Source: HK1 sp965221725 (GTDB lineage: Bacteria; Pseudomonadota; Gammaproteobacteria; HK1). Taken from it: DNA of 64,000 nt. The notes below the pieces were generated by a model that worked only from the letters and a program-made list of their open reading frames with translations, was not told the DNA's origin and searched no databases. Location of the stretch: assembly GCA_965221725.1 (NCBI GenBank), contig OZ244909.1, positions 1,674,001 through 1,738,000 of the forward strand, in the 5' to 3' direction. This document shows, in pieces, positions 16,085 through 25,168 of the stretch (its first letter is position 1; every line of letters starts with the position of its first letter). Both the position numbers and the translations under genes were made by a program.

Positions 16085-17956
16085 ATGAGACCCATCGACA
16101 GATTCCCCGCCCCCGAATCGGGCCCGACCGGCGAGTGGCGCGCCCTTCGGTCCCTGCTGCCCTACCTGTGGCCGAAGGAAGCGCCCTTGCTGCGGCTGCG
16201 GGTGGTGTTCGCGATGACGATGCTGTTCGCGGCGCGGGTGGTGTCGGTATACATCCCCCTGTTCTACGCGCAGGCGGTCGATGCGCTCTCCCCCGAAGAC
16301 ATCGGGCTCATCGCGGTGCCGCTCGGGCTCATCCTCGCCTACGGCGGCGCCCGCATCCTGTCCCTCGCGTTCAACGAGGCGCGCGACGCCATCTTCGTCA
16401 ACGTGGCGGAGCGGGCCATCCGCACCATTGCGCTGGAGGTGTTCCGCCACCTCCACGCGCTGTCGCTGCGGTTCCACCTCGGCCGGCAGACCGGACGGCT
16501 CTCCCAGGCGCTCGACCGCGGCGGCCGGGCGATCTCGCTCCTGCTGAGATTCAGCCTGTTCTCGATCGTCCCCACCGCGATCGAGCTGGTGCTCGTGTCC
16601 ATCATCCTGTGGAACATGCTCGGCGCGGCCATCGCGCTGACCACGATGACGACGGTGGTGCTCTACGTGGTCTACACCCTGGTGGTCACGGAGTGGCGCA
16701 TCAAGTTCCGCCGCCGGATGAACGAGCAGGAAGGCCGCGCGAGCAACAAGTCCATCGACAGCCTGCTCAATTTCGAGACCGTCAAGTACTTCGGCAACGA
16801 AGCGCACGAGGCGCGGCGGCTCGACGAGGCGCTGCGGGAGTACGAACGCGCCGCGGTCATGAACCAGGTCTCGCTGTCCATGCTCAACGTGGGCCAGGCC
16901 GCAATCATCGCCATCGGGCTGACCGCGGTGATGCTGCTCTCGGCGTACGGGATCGTGGCCGGAACGATGACCATCGGCGGATTCGTTCTGGCCAACACCT
17001 ACCTCATGCAGCTCTACCAGCCGCTCAACATCTTCGGCTTCGTCTATCGCGAGATCAAACAGGCGCTGATCGACATCGAGGAGATGTTCCAACTCCTCGA
17101 AGAGTCGGACGAGATCGGAGAAGGGGCGGATGCCCGCCCGCTCGCGATTGACGGTGGCGGACGCATCGAGTTCGACGGCGTGGCGTTCGGATACGACCCC
17201 CGCCGGCCGCTGCTCCGTGACGTGAGCTTCACGATTCCGGCCGGGCGCACGCTCGCGATCGTGGGGCCGTCCGGCGCCGGGAAATCGACGGTGAGCCGGC
17301 TGCTGTTCCGCTTCTACGACGTGAACGACGGCGCGGTGCGGGTCGACGGGCAGGACATCCGCGAGGTCACCAGGTCCAGCCTGCGCGCGGCCATCGGCAT
17401 CGTTCCCCAGGACACGGTGCTGTTCAACGAGACCCTCTACTACAACATCGCCTACGGGCGGCCGGAGGCGACACCGGCGGAGATCGAACGCGCGGCGCGG
17501 CTCGCCCGCATCCACGACTTCATCGTCTCCACCCCCGACGGATACCGCACGGTGGTGGGCGAACGGGGCCTCAAGCTCTCCGGGGGCGAGAAGCAGCGGG
17601 TCGCGATCGCCCGCACGGTGCTGAAGGACCCGTCGATCCTCGTTCTGGACGAAGCGACCTCCGCGCTCGACTCCGCCACCGAGCGCGAGATCCAGCACAA
17701 CCTGCGCGAGCTTGCGCGCGGGCGCACCACGCTCAGCATCGCGCACCGCCTGTCGACCATCGTCGATGCCCACGAGATCCTGGTCCTCGACAACGGACGC
17801 ATCGTCGAACGGGGTCGGCACGAGGAGTTGCTGGCACTCGACGGCACCTACGCGGACATGTGGCGCCGTCAGCAGGAAGGCGACGGAAACGGCGCCCCGG
17901 GGGATGCGGTAGTCGGCCGTGGCGCCGATGGATCGCTCGCCGGCGAGACGCGGTGA
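16085..17956 (+). CDS. Atm1/ABCB7-type ABC transporter, fused permease-ATPase
   Basis: 623 residues from ATG 16085; an in-frame ATG at 15989 would add 32 low-complexity Arg/Ala-rich residues. Six membrane segments lie in roughly residues 35-300, with NFETVKYFGNE (near 230), the hallmark of the Atm1/HMT1/ABCB7 group. The ATPase has GPSGAGKST (about 393-401), the LSGGEK signature (about 498), and ILVLDEATSALD. Members form homodimers in the inner membrane and export glutathione persulfide or metal-thiol conjugates linked to iron-sulfur assembly and heavy metal tolerance. No neighbour gives a more exact substrate. Confidence 0.92.
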   Translation: MRPIDRFPAPESGPTGEWRALRSLLPYLWPKEAPLLRLRVVFAMTMLFAARVVSVYIPLFYAQAVDALSPEDIGLIAVPLGLILAYGGARILSLAFNEARDAIFVNVAERAIRTIALEVFRHLHALSLRFHLGRQTGRLSQALDRGGRAISLLLRFSLFSIVPTAIELVLVSIILWNMLGAAIALTTMTTVVLYVVYTLVVTEWRIKFRRRMNEQEGRASNKSIDSLLNFETVKYFGNEAHEARRLDEALREYERAAVMNQVSLSMLNVGQAAIIAIGLTAVMLLSAYGIVAGTMTIGGFVLANTYLMQLYQPLNIFGFVYREIKQALIDIEEMFQLLEESDEIGEGADARPLAIDGGGRIEFDGVAFGYDPRRPLLRDVSFTIPAGRTLAIVGPSGAGKSTVSRLLFRFYDVNDGAVRVDGQDIREVTRSSLRAAIGIVPQDTVLFNETLYYNIAYGRPEATPAEIERAARLARIHDFIVSTPDGYRTVVGERGLKLSGGEKQRVAIARTVLKDPSILVLDEATSALDSATEREIQHNLRELARGRTTLSIAHRLSTIVDAHEILVLDNGRIVERGRHEELLALDGTYADMWRRQQEGDGNGAPGDAVVGRGADGSLAGETR

Positions 17957-18162
17957 GTTCCGGGCCCGGACCCGGACCCGGACCCGGAGCCACGGACGAA
18001 GAGCGAAGCGCTTTCGCGGTCAGACGACGGGCGCGGGCCTCCCGACAACAGAAAGGGACACGACCCTTCCCGGCGGCGGAAAGGGATCCGCGGCACGGCG
18101 GGGCCAGAGCCGACACACGGCGTATCGTCGCGCCTCGGGCCGGACCGGGCCCGGAGCCGCCC

Positions 18163-18552
18163 TCAATCCTCCAGGATCGGATACGACCCGTCCGCGTCGT
18201 GGGTCTCCGGGCCCACCAGGGCCGGGGAGAACACGCACACGATGCGCATGTCGGTGCGCGCGTCGATGCGGTGCCGGTCATGCCGGTCCAGCGCGTACAT
18301 CGAGCCCGGTCGCAACCGATGGACGGCGCCGGTATCGAGGTCGGTGAGGTCGCCCTCGCCCTCGATGATCAGGTTGGCCTCGACATGGTTCTTGTACTGC
18401 ATGGCCTGCGACGAACCGGCGGCGATGGTGGTGTGGGTGAGGGTGAACCCCATCCCGTCGCGGCGCAGCAGGTACCGCGCGCTGCTCCACACCCCGGGCT
18501 TCTCCCGGTAGCTCCCATGCGTCTTCAGATCTTCGATGGTGCGGACAATCAT
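18163..18552 (-). CDS. ectC: L-ectoine synthase EctC (solitary)
   Basis: 129 residues from ATG 18552 behind AAGGAGA; full length for EctC. It is a cupin: MIVRTIEDLKTHGSYREKPG, QYKNHVEANLIIEGEG, then MYALDRHDRH. E58, Y86 and H94 correspond to the Glu/Tyr/His iron ligands known in Paenibacillus lautus EctC. The enzyme closes the ring of N-gamma-acetyl-2,4-diaminobutyrate to give ectoine, a compatible solute. No ectA, ectB, ask or ectR neighbours it: upstream is an ABC transporter on the other strand and downstream are Uma2 genes. Orphan EctC proteins are known in other bacteria. Confidence 0.93.
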   Translation of the reverse strand: MIVRTIEDLKTHGSYREKPGVWSSARYLLRRDGMGFTLTHTTIAAGSSQAMQYKNHVEANLIIEGEGDLTDLDTGAVHRLRPGSMYALDRHDRHRIDARTDMRIVCVFSPALVGPETHDADGSYPILED

Positions 18553-18674
18553 CGTGGTTCTCCTTCTCGGTCCTGAAGGCTCCATTCGATGGCCGTGCGA
18601 TCACTCCCAACGCTCAGCGGCGTGCTCCCGGACGCGCCCGGACTCTACACGGCGGGCGAGGTCACGGAAGACGT

Positions 18675-19499
18675 TCAGCGGTGTGCTCCCAGGCGCGCCT
18701 CCAGCTCCGCGAGCCGCGCCTCGGCCGCCTCTGTCCGGACCAGGGCGGCCCGGTGTGCGGCGGCCTCCTCCTCGGCTCGCGTCTCGGCGGCCTGCCGTGC
18801 CGCAGCCTCCTCCTCGGCTCGCGCCTCGGCGGCGTGGCGCGCCGCAGCCACCTCCTCGTGGCTGAGCAGTTTCTCCCCCGTCGTCGGGTCGTGAAAGCGA
18901 ATCTCCTCGCCCTGTGTGCGGAGGGCGAGGTCCAGCACCTCGCTGTGCAACGTCAGCGTCCGGTCGATGGACTCCACTGCCGTCAGGCGCTCGTACCGCC
19001 CCGCCACCAACCGATACCCTTGCAGCCGCGGCGTGTAGTGCGCTCCCATCGGGTCGAACAGGAAGTATTCGCGGACTCCGAGGCCCGCGTAGATGCCCGG
19101 CTTCCTCCTCACATCCTCGCGCCACGTGCTCGGCGACGCCACCTCCAGCACGAAGTCCGGCCCCTTGCCCTCCTCCCACACCTTGTAGTTCATCCGTATC
19201 CGGTCCTCGACTCCGAACACCACGAACGCATCCGGTGCAACCGACACCCGCGGGTTGCCTTCTTCGTAGTACACCAGCAGGTCCCCCGAGACGTACACGT
19301 CCGGACGGTTCCCGTAGTACACCCGCAGTGCCCCCACCGCGTAGAGGATGGCGTGGAGCTGGGGGTCGTTCTCGGCCAAGGGTTTGCCGTCCGAGCTCGG
19401 GTACTCAATCGCGGCGGGAGGCGCGGCGGCGGGAACGACTGAGACACCGGCGGAGGGAACGGCGGAGGAGTCGGTGGAGGGAGCGATGGGTCTTTGCAT
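18675..19499 (-). CDS. Uma2 family endonuclease-like protein, copy 1
   Basis: 274 residues from MQRPIAPSTD, with GAGAGG upstream. The Uma2 (DUF820) PD-(D/E)xK-like core is clear: NPRVSVAPDAFVVFG, GPDFVLEVASPSTWREDV, then KPGIYAGLGVREYFLFDP. About residues 200-274 are a long Ala/Glu/Arg coiled coil (AAARHAAEARAEEE type). Uma2 proteins are abundant in cyanobacteria and other bacteria; their biological role is not established and nuclease activity is assumed from the fold. The gene, with about 280 bp upstream, is duplicated at 20143-21240. Confidence 0.85.
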   Translation of the reverse strand: MQRPIAPSTDSSAVPSAGVSVVPAAAPPAAIEYPSSDGKPLAENDPQLHAILYAVGALRVYYGNRPDVYVSGDLLVYYEEGNPRVSVAPDAFVVFGVEDRIRMNYKVWEEGKGPDFVLEVASPSTWREDVRRKPGIYAGLGVREYFLFDPMGAHYTPRLQGYRLVAGRYERLTAVESIDRTLTLHSEVLDLALRTQGEEIRFHDPTTGEKLLSHEEVAAARHAAEARAEEEAAARQAAETRAEEEAAAHRAALVRTEAAEARLAELEARLGAHR

Positions 19500-19512
19500 C
19501 GGAGTGCCTCTC

Positions 19513-19608
19513 GCATCGGCGGGGCGGGGATGGCACCGCGGCCGGAGGGGTGAATGTTTCGCACCGGCGGGGCGGCGACGGCGCCGCGGCCGGTGGGGTG
19601 AATGTTGC
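19513..19608. repeat. Two tandem 48-bp units upstream of the first Uma2 gene
   Basis: Units 19513-19560 and 19561-19608 (GCACCGGCGGGGCGGCGACG type) stand directly before the gene start, where a promoter or operator would lie. The same doublet precedes the second Uma2 gene, so it was copied along with it. Confidence 0.7.
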
Positions 19609-19804
19609 GGATGACGGTACCACGGGCATGCTCCGGTCCCCAATGGCGGCGGTACAGTGGGTTGGCGGTGCCGCGGCGACCGTGCAGCGGCCGTACAGTT
19701 GTGGCTGACGCGGGCCACGGATGCGAGGGGGCAGGGTGCACGGCGGTGGGCGGGCGCACTATGGCACTGAGGCACCCTGCGTGTAGGCGATCAGCGCGAC
19801 GGGC

Positions 19805-19912
19805 GGGGTCCGGCGGCCGTGTGCTTCAGAGACATCGACTTCAAGACGCAGCCCCCGGACGCACCGCCGGCGTATGCGGGGTCCGGCGGCGGTGTGCTTC
19901 AGAGACATCGAC
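19805..19912. repeat. 73-bp-period direct repeat
   Basis: A 35-bp unit with GTGTGCTTCAGAGACATCGAC occurs at 19805-19839 and 19878-19912. It lies between the two Uma2 duplications, in the 19500-20142 gap. Confidence 0.65.
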
Positions 19913-19938
19913 CGCTGCCGCATCAGGCGGGACGGGGC

Positions 19939-20097
19939 AGCGGGATCATCAACGACCCGAATGGCTGGTTCGAGGAGCCGCGCGATCCGATCGCGGCGAT
20001 TCGCGGAACCATGCAGGTCAGAGTGAAGACCGGGGCCGTCGCCGAAAGTCTTCCCCGTCCGTTCCCCGAGCCCGAAGCCCACGGGAGGCGCCCGTGA
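19939..20097 (+). pseudogene. C-terminal remnant of a type ISP restriction/helicase protein
   Basis: The frame reads SGIINDPNGWFEEPRDPIAA and ends at 20097. Large DEAD-box helicase/type ISP restriction-modification enzymes end in a motif of the form KxSGIxNDPNDW...DPRYIxDL, followed by a strand and VxxLP. Here only this tail survives, with no helicase sequence upstream. The match rests on a short motif, so confidence is limited. Confidence 0.45.
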
Positions 20098-20142
20098 CTT
20101 TCAGCGGCGATCGAGTGGTGACCCATCGTGCAATGGGTACGC

Positions 20143-20964
20143 TCAGCGGCGAGCTCCCAGAAGCGCCTCCAGCTCCGCGACCCGCGCCTCGGCGGTGCGG
20201 CGCGCGGCGGCTTCCTCTCGACATGCGGCGGCCTCCTTCTCGGCTCGCGCCTCGGCGGCGTGGCGCTCGGTTGCTTCCCTTTCGATCCGGACTTCGGCGG
20301 CGCGCCGCGCCGCGGCTTCTTCTCGCCGCGCCGCGTCCGTCTCGCCATGACTGAGCAGCGTCTCCCCCGTCGCCGGGTCGTGAAAGCGAATCTCCTCGCC
20401 CTGCGTGCGGAGGTCGAGGTCCAGCACCTCGCTGTGCAGCGTCAGCGTCCGGTCGATGGACTCCACTGCCGTCAGGCGCTCGTACCGCCCCGCCACCAAC
20501 CGATACCCTTGCAGCCGCGGCGTGTAGTGCGCTCCCATCGGGTCGAACAGGAAGTATTCGCGGACTCCGAGGCCCGCGTAGATGCCCGGCTTCCTCCTCA
20601 CATCCTCGCGCCACGTGCTCGGCGACGCCACCTCCAGCACGAAGTCCGGCCCCTTGCCCTCCTCCCACACCTTGTAGTTCATCCGTATCCGGTCCTCGAC
20701 TCCGAACACCACGAACGCATCCGGTGCAACCGACACCCGCGGGTTGCCTTCTTCGTAGTACACCAGCAGGTCCCCCGAGACGTACACGTCCGGACGGTTC
20801 CCGTAGTACACCCGCAGTGCCCCCACCGCGTAGAGGATGGCGTGGAGCTGGGGGTCGTTCTCGGCCAACGGTTTGCCGTCCGAACTCGGGTAGTCAACCG
20901 CAGTGGGAGGCGCGGCGACGGGAACGACGGAGGAATCGGCAGAGGGAGCGATGGGTCGTTGCAT
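20143..20964 (-). CDS. Uma2 family endonuclease-like protein, copy 2
   Basis: 273 residues from MQRPIAPSAD. Residues from about 30 to 200 are nearly identical to copy 1 in protein and DNA (about 20345-20890 against 18870-19390), while the Ala-rich N-terminal linker and the C-terminal coiled coil differ. This pattern points to recent tandem duplication or gene conversion with free variation in the coil, which could set partner or substrate choice. Same orientation as copy 1. Confidence 0.85.
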   Translation of the reverse strand: MQRPIAPSADSSVVPVAAPPTAVDYPSSDGKPLAENDPQLHAILYAVGALRVYYGNRPDVYVSGDLLVYYEEGNPRVSVAPDAFVVFGVEDRIRMNYKVWEEGKGPDFVLEVASPSTWREDVRRKPGIYAGLGVREYFLFDPMGAHYTPRLQGYRLVAGRYERLTAVESIDRTLTLHSEVLDLDLRTQGEEIRFHDPATGETLLSHGETDAARREEAAARRAAEVRIEREATERHAAEARAEKEAAACREEAAARRTAEARVAELEALLGARR

Positions 20965-20977
20965 CGGAGTGCCTCTC

Positions 20978-21073
20978 GCATTGGCGGAGCGGCGACGGCG
21001 CCGTGGCCGGAAGGGTGAATGTTTCGCACCGGCGGGGTGGTGACGGCGCCACGGCCGGAAGGGTGGATGTCGC
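20978..21073. repeat. Two tandem 48-bp units upstream of the second Uma2 gene
   Basis: Units 20978-21025 and 21026-21073 match those at 19513-19608. Beyond them the duplicated segment continues to about 21240; the rest of the gap to 21504 shows no gene I recognise. Confidence 0.7.
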
Positions 21074-21504
21074 GGATGACGGTACCACGGGCATGCTCCG
21101 GTCCCCAATGGCGGTACAGCGTGTTGGCGGCACAGCGACGGCCGTGCAGCGGCCGTACAGTTGTGGCTGACGCGGGCCACGGATGCGAGGGGGCAGGGTG
21201 CACGGCGGTGGGCAGGCGCACTATGGCACCGAGGCACCCGGTGTGTAGGCGCACGGCTCGACGCACCGGGTCCGGAAGTCCCCTGAACCAAGTTGGCCTC
21301 CGTGATTTCGGCTTCGTCTTTCCCATCGGATTCGTCGATTGGTGGTACGTGCGAGGGGTAATCCTTCCGGAGCTTCCGTAGATCCGTGAGATCTTCCCCT
21401 GCGGCTCGTATTCCCGCTTTGGCGTGGAAGCACCCTCGGAGGGCGGAGAGGGTGGAGAGGGCAGAGCAGGCGCAGGGAGGGCATTGACCGGGCGGGTCGG
21501 ACCC

Positions 21505-22735
21505 CAGGGTGACCGCATATAAAGTCATTGTCCCATCAACAACTTATCTCGGAAGGCATCGTTCAGAGCGGCCCGGACTCTCTTGCGCCTATAGCTCATT
21601 TTCGTCTTCTCGCGCTTGAGTAGGTTCATCGCCATGTGACGAATCACCCCGATGTTGTGAGGCGCATTGCCTCGACGAATCCGGCTTGCGTCTTCGCGAA
21701 ACGTCACGTCCAACCGCCAGTGCAACCCGTTCTCGATACTCCAATGTGAACGCACCGCCCGTTGAAACACCTTCACGTCATCAAGCGAGGTGATGTAGTA
21801 GCGCCGCTCAACACTGACACGCCCTCCACAATGACGTTCCGACTCCACCATTCCCATCGCTTTCAGTCCCTTCCACTTCCCGACACCCGACAACGCACCA
21901 AGGTCCGTGGACAAGAAATAGCTCCGGTGCTCAATCCGCCCGTGACCTTCGTCGCAAGTCGCCTCGTGCCCCATCTCCGAACCGCCAAAGTCGCACCGCT
22001 CCGCCGCCTCGAAATACGCCCGAACCTCGCGCTCCAATTCCGGCTGATTGCGCTTCAGCGCCAACACGTAATCCCCACCGCCTTTCTTGACCTGCTTCGC
22101 GATCGCGCGTTGGCACCCCATCGCATCCAGCGTCACGATACACCCCTTCAATTGAAGCTTCTCCAGCAACTCCGGCACCGCCACGATCTCGTTCGACTTC
22201 TCGTCGGTTTTCACCTGCCCAAGCACCACCCCATTGCGACACGCCCAGGCACTGACCATATGCAGCGCCTTCACCCCTCGCTTGCGATCATGGGTGCGTC
22301 GATGCGTCTTGCCATCGAGCGCAATGATCTCACCGTCGCTGAGCTTGACCACGTCCTCCATCCAACTGAGAAAGCACGCCTGAAACCCACTGACCGACAA
22401 CGCCGAGATGATGCGGGCAATCGTGTCATCGACCGGGACCCCATTGGCCAGCGGGACATAACGACGTAACCAGTCCAGCTTTGCGCGACCGAACTCCTCG
22501 ATGTCGCACCAACCTTCGGCCCCACTGAGCACCGCGCACACGCACAGCACGATGACATCAATCAACTCATGCTTCTTGTTCCGGTCGACGCGCGGGTCTT
22601 CCAACTTCGAGAAATGTTCGATCAGACCCTCGGGGGCACTGTTGTCCATTGCTGATCACGTTCCTCTCCTTGGCCAGAGTGGCATTAGATCACAGAATGC
22701 ACTGATTTACATGGGATTTTAGTGATCTTGCCCTG
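21505..22735 (-). mobile_element. ISAs1 family insertion sequence, apparently complete
   Basis: The outer ends read CAGGGTGACC (from 21505) and, reverse complemented, CAGGGCAAGATC (from 22735); both begin CAGGG and share a later TAAA...CAT, as ISAs1 termini do. One intact transposase fills the interior. I see no clear target duplication at these boundaries. It separates the Uma2 pair from the third lipoprotein gene and inserted close upstream of the latter's promoter region. Confidence 0.75.
21525..22649 (-). CDS. ISAs1 family transposase
   Basis: 374 residues, full length for the family. The N-terminus has the DUF4338/H_repeat-associated form (FSKLEDPRVDRNKKHELIDV). Catalytic DDE residues fit D112 in IALDGKTHRRTHD, D175 in IVTLDAMGCQ, and the glutamate in HWSIENGLHWRLDV. 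No frameshift or internal stop, so the element could still move. Confidence 0.93.
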   Translation of the reverse strand: MDNSAPEGLIEHFSKLEDPRVDRNKKHELIDVIVLCVCAVLSGAEGWCDIEEFGRAKLDWLRRYVPLANGVPVDDTIARIISALSVSGFQACFLSWMEDVVKLSDGEIIALDGKTHRRTHDRKRGVKALHMVSAWACRNGVVLGQVKTDEKSNEIVAVPELLEKLQLKGCIVTLDAMGCQRAIAKQVKKGGGDYVLALKRNQPELEREVRAYFEAAERCDFGGSEMGHEATCDEGHGRIEHRSYFLSTDLGALSGVGKWKGLKAMGMVESERHCGGRVSVERRYYITSLDDVKVFQRAVRSHWSIENGLHWRLDVTFREDASRIRRGNAPHNIGVIRHMAMNLLKREKTKMSYRRKRVRAALNDAFRDKLLMGQ

Positions 22736-22788
22736 AGGGCTGCGATCTCTTTACGTACAGTGAAGTTCATTCTCACAGGAGCGCAGAA

Positions 22789-24402
22789 ATGAATGCACGA
22801 GCAAGCCTATGGGCGAGCCTGGCCATCGCGGCCAGCATCGGCCTTGCCGGGTGCGGCGGGTCGAGCAACAAGGCGGAGGAGACGGGCGGCGACCCAAAGC
22901 CGAGTGCGGCTCAGTTGACGGCAGAGCAAACCGCTCTCGACAAGGAGGCTGCTGACGCCAGAAAGGCTATCGCAGATATAGCGAAGTCTGATGAAGGCGC
23001 AACGGACGATCTAGTCGCCGCGCTCGAAAGCGCGATCACTGACCTCAATACTGAAATCCAAGGTATCGAGTATGAGGATGATACCGATAAGACTAACGCA
23101 GAGGCAGCTCTGAGAGAGGCGCGAGACGTACTCAGTGGTATTGAGACGGCGAAGACGAACACGGCGAACAAGGAGAATGCTGACGAAGGAAAGGCGACGC
23201 TAGAGAACTTCAGACTCGCTACAGAGTCAGCTATCACCGGTAGCAATCTCGCTATCAGTGCGACTGGTCACGCTGCTACCCTTGCTTCAGTCACAGCCCT
23301 CAAGAAGACAAAGACTGACGTTGCAGATCTAGACGGATGGAAAGGAGTTGAGTATATGAAAACGACTCCAGAAAATCCGACTGATACGAACAAACTGACC
23401 GCGACAGATCGCGCTATTGTATATACCAACCAAGCGGATGCAAAAATGGAAGAGTTGGACGGCAACAATCTCCCGGGTGGTTTAGCGGATGATGTCGAAG
23501 ATCGGGATAATATCTATACCGTCACTAGTATAGTTGGGAATCAAGAGGAAATCAGCGCAGACGATGAAAGCGATTTCCCTAAGTTAGGAACTCGGACTTA
23601 CGAGGGCATTCAGAAGTTCACTGGCAAGTATGCAGGCGTTTCGGGTACGTATGAATGTGCTGAAGACTGTGCAGCTAGGAACGACGGTGAGAAAATCACT
23701 CTTACTGGAGGAACGTGGTTCTTTACTCCAGTCAAGAACGCTATGGTTCCTGATCCGGATGACCACTACCTTTACTTCGGTTGGTGGATGCAGACTGATG
23801 GAGACGGGAAGCCGGTAGCAGTGAGCGCATTTCATGACACCTTCGGCACTGCCCCCGCTGGTCTTACTGGCGTTGGTAATACCCCGCAAGGGATTGGCGG
23901 TTCAGCGACTTATTCCGGTAAAGCAGCGGGTAGATTTGCTATCTACGATCCGCAGGACAAAACTGGTGATGCAGGCCACTTCACCGCGAATGTCACCTTG
24001 ACCGCTAAGTTCGATTCAGCGAATGGTGCTAACGATGACGGCGGAGTTACTGGTACGGTTAATGGCTTTGTAGCGAATGGTGATTCTGTGCCGTGGCTCG
24101 TGACGCTAAATCGCGCATGGTGGAATTCAACTGGAGGGAACTTTGGGCTTATCGATCAGGATACTACCACCACAGGAGACCAGTTCGCCTCGACCGCTTG
24201 GTCTCTTGATGGCGATCCGAAAAACGCGGATGACGCAGACGGCTCATGGAGCGGCACTCTCTACGATGATGCTACCGGTGCCGCGACTACCGGCGATGAT
24301 GATGGGAGTAATGTCCCGACTGTCGCAACTGGCGTATTCCACTCTAAATTTGGGGCGACGCACGAAATGGTAGGGGGTTTCGGAGCTAACCTCAATAACT
24401 GA
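22789..24402 (+). CDS. Surface lipoprotein with coiled coil and TbpB-like C-terminal barrel
   Basis: 537 residues from MNARASLWASLAIAASIGLA, lipobox Cys22, with AGGAGCG before the ATG. The two-cysteine domain of its paralogues is absent; instead residues about 40-190 form Ala/Glu-rich helices. The C-terminal half has YLYFGWWMQ, SATYSGKAAGRF, HFTANVTLTAKF, TGTVNGF and ends GVFHSKFGATHEMVGGFGAN, the same barrel scaffold as the genes at 6491 and 8682. Its base composition is clearly less GC-rich than all its neighbours (many A/T third positions), while its signal peptide region is almost identical to that of the gene at 8682-10700. This suggests a mosaic: a conserved leader attached to transferred or fast-evolving passenger sequence. 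Confidence 0.75.
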   Translation: MNARASLWASLAIAASIGLAGCGGSSNKAEETGGDPKPSAAQLTAEQTALDKEAADARKAIADIAKSDEGATDDLVAALESAITDLNTEIQGIEYEDDTDKTNAEAALREARDVLSGIETAKTNTANKENADEGKATLENFRLATESAITGSNLAISATGHAATLASVTALKKTKTDVADLDGWKGVEYMKTTPENPTDTNKLTATDRAIVYTNQADAKMEELDGNNLPGGLADDVEDRDNIYTVTSIVGNQEEISADDESDFPKLGTRTYEGIQKFTGKYAGVSGTYECAEDCAARNDGEKITLTGGTWFFTPVKNAMVPDPDDHYLYFGWWMQTDGDGKPVAVSAFHDTFGTAPAGLTGVGNTPQGIGGSATYSGKAAGRFAIYDPQDKTGDAGHFTANVTLTAKFDSANGANDDGGVTGTVNGFVANGDSVPWLVTLNRAWWNSTGGNFGLIDQDTTTTGDQFASTAWSLDGDPKNADDADGSWSGTLYDDATGAATTGDDDGSNVPTVATGVFHSKFGATHEMVGGFGANLNN

Positions 24403-24420
24403 GTGAGTAGGCACACGCTG

Positions 24421-24440
24421 GGCGCTCTACCCGGAGCGCC
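24421..24440 (+). other. Hairpin after the third lipoprotein gene
   Basis: GGCGCTC (24421-24427) pairs with GAGCGCC (24434-24440), 18 nt after the stop. Sequence and spacing match the hairpin at 8641-8663, so it is conserved with the cassette. Confidence 0.55.
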
Positions 24441-24535
24441 TAGCCTCACGGGACAGTACCGACGATCCAGCAGTGATTCCGGCCCGTCGGTACTCCTCCC
24501 TCTCCCTAACCGGCATCGTTCAGGAGCACGGACTG

Positions 24536-24745
24536 ATGGCTACCGGACGATTCCTGCACATGCGGCTCTCCGCTGAAGACAGCATGAATATCGATGCGCT
24601 GGTCGATCGGATGAACCAGGACCAGGCGCTGAAGGAGATGAGACAGCCACATGTCGGGAAGCCCCGCAGCTATTTCAGTCGAAGCGATGTCGTGCGACTG
24701 GCGATTGAAGAGGCGTTGTCGAGGCGGCGCGAGGAGCGCGTGTAA
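24536..24745 (+). CDS. Small ribbon-helix-helix-like protein, paralogue of 6253-6456
   Basis: 69 residues from MATGRFLHMRLSAEDSMNID; AGGAG lies 9 nt upstream. The end, RSDVVRLAIEEALSRRREER, matches its paralogue closely; the middle (about 35-47) differs. It follows the lipoprotein by 133 nt with the hairpin between. As with the other copy, DNA binding through an RHH fold is a guess from the sequence pattern, not a firm family call. Confidence 0.7.
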   Translation: MATGRFLHMRLSAEDSMNIDALVDRMNQDQALKEMRQPHVGKPRSYFSRSDVVRLAIEEALSRRREERV

Positions 24746-25168
24746 GCCGGCCTGGCCTGGTGGTCATGCCCTGCAAGGACACAGGAAGCACAGAGCAGGT
24801 CGGTTTTGACCGGAGTGGGTGGCGGCGTCGCCTCATAAGGATTCGTCGCCTCACCAGGGTTCAGAGTCTTTCGAGGGCGCTCCCGGCGTCGTCATCCTCT
24901 CCACCTTCCCCCTGGCCGCCACCGCGGCCCGCATCCGGACCGGAATGCCATCCCAGCAATCTACCCTCCCCCTCCTCTCCGGAGCGGCTCAGTCAGAGAG
25001 AGAGGAGGGAGAGCAGTTCGTTCGATTTCTTGACGACTCTACCCGCCAGGAATAGCCTTCCCATGGCAACCATCGCCCTCAAACGCAGAGTACTATCGGG
25101 CTGCGGCCAGCCGGGTAGTCTTCAGCGTCGCGTTCGATGACGATGGATGCGCCGGTCAGTTTCGGATC
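24746..25168 (+). other. No intact gene; flank shared with 6120-6240
   Basis: About 24805-24905 matches the sequence downstream of the other RHH gene. The reading EGAPGVVILSTFPLAA recalls EGAPGVVALST at the other locus, but the frames are broken. Nothing else is seen in this stretch. Confidence 0.45.
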
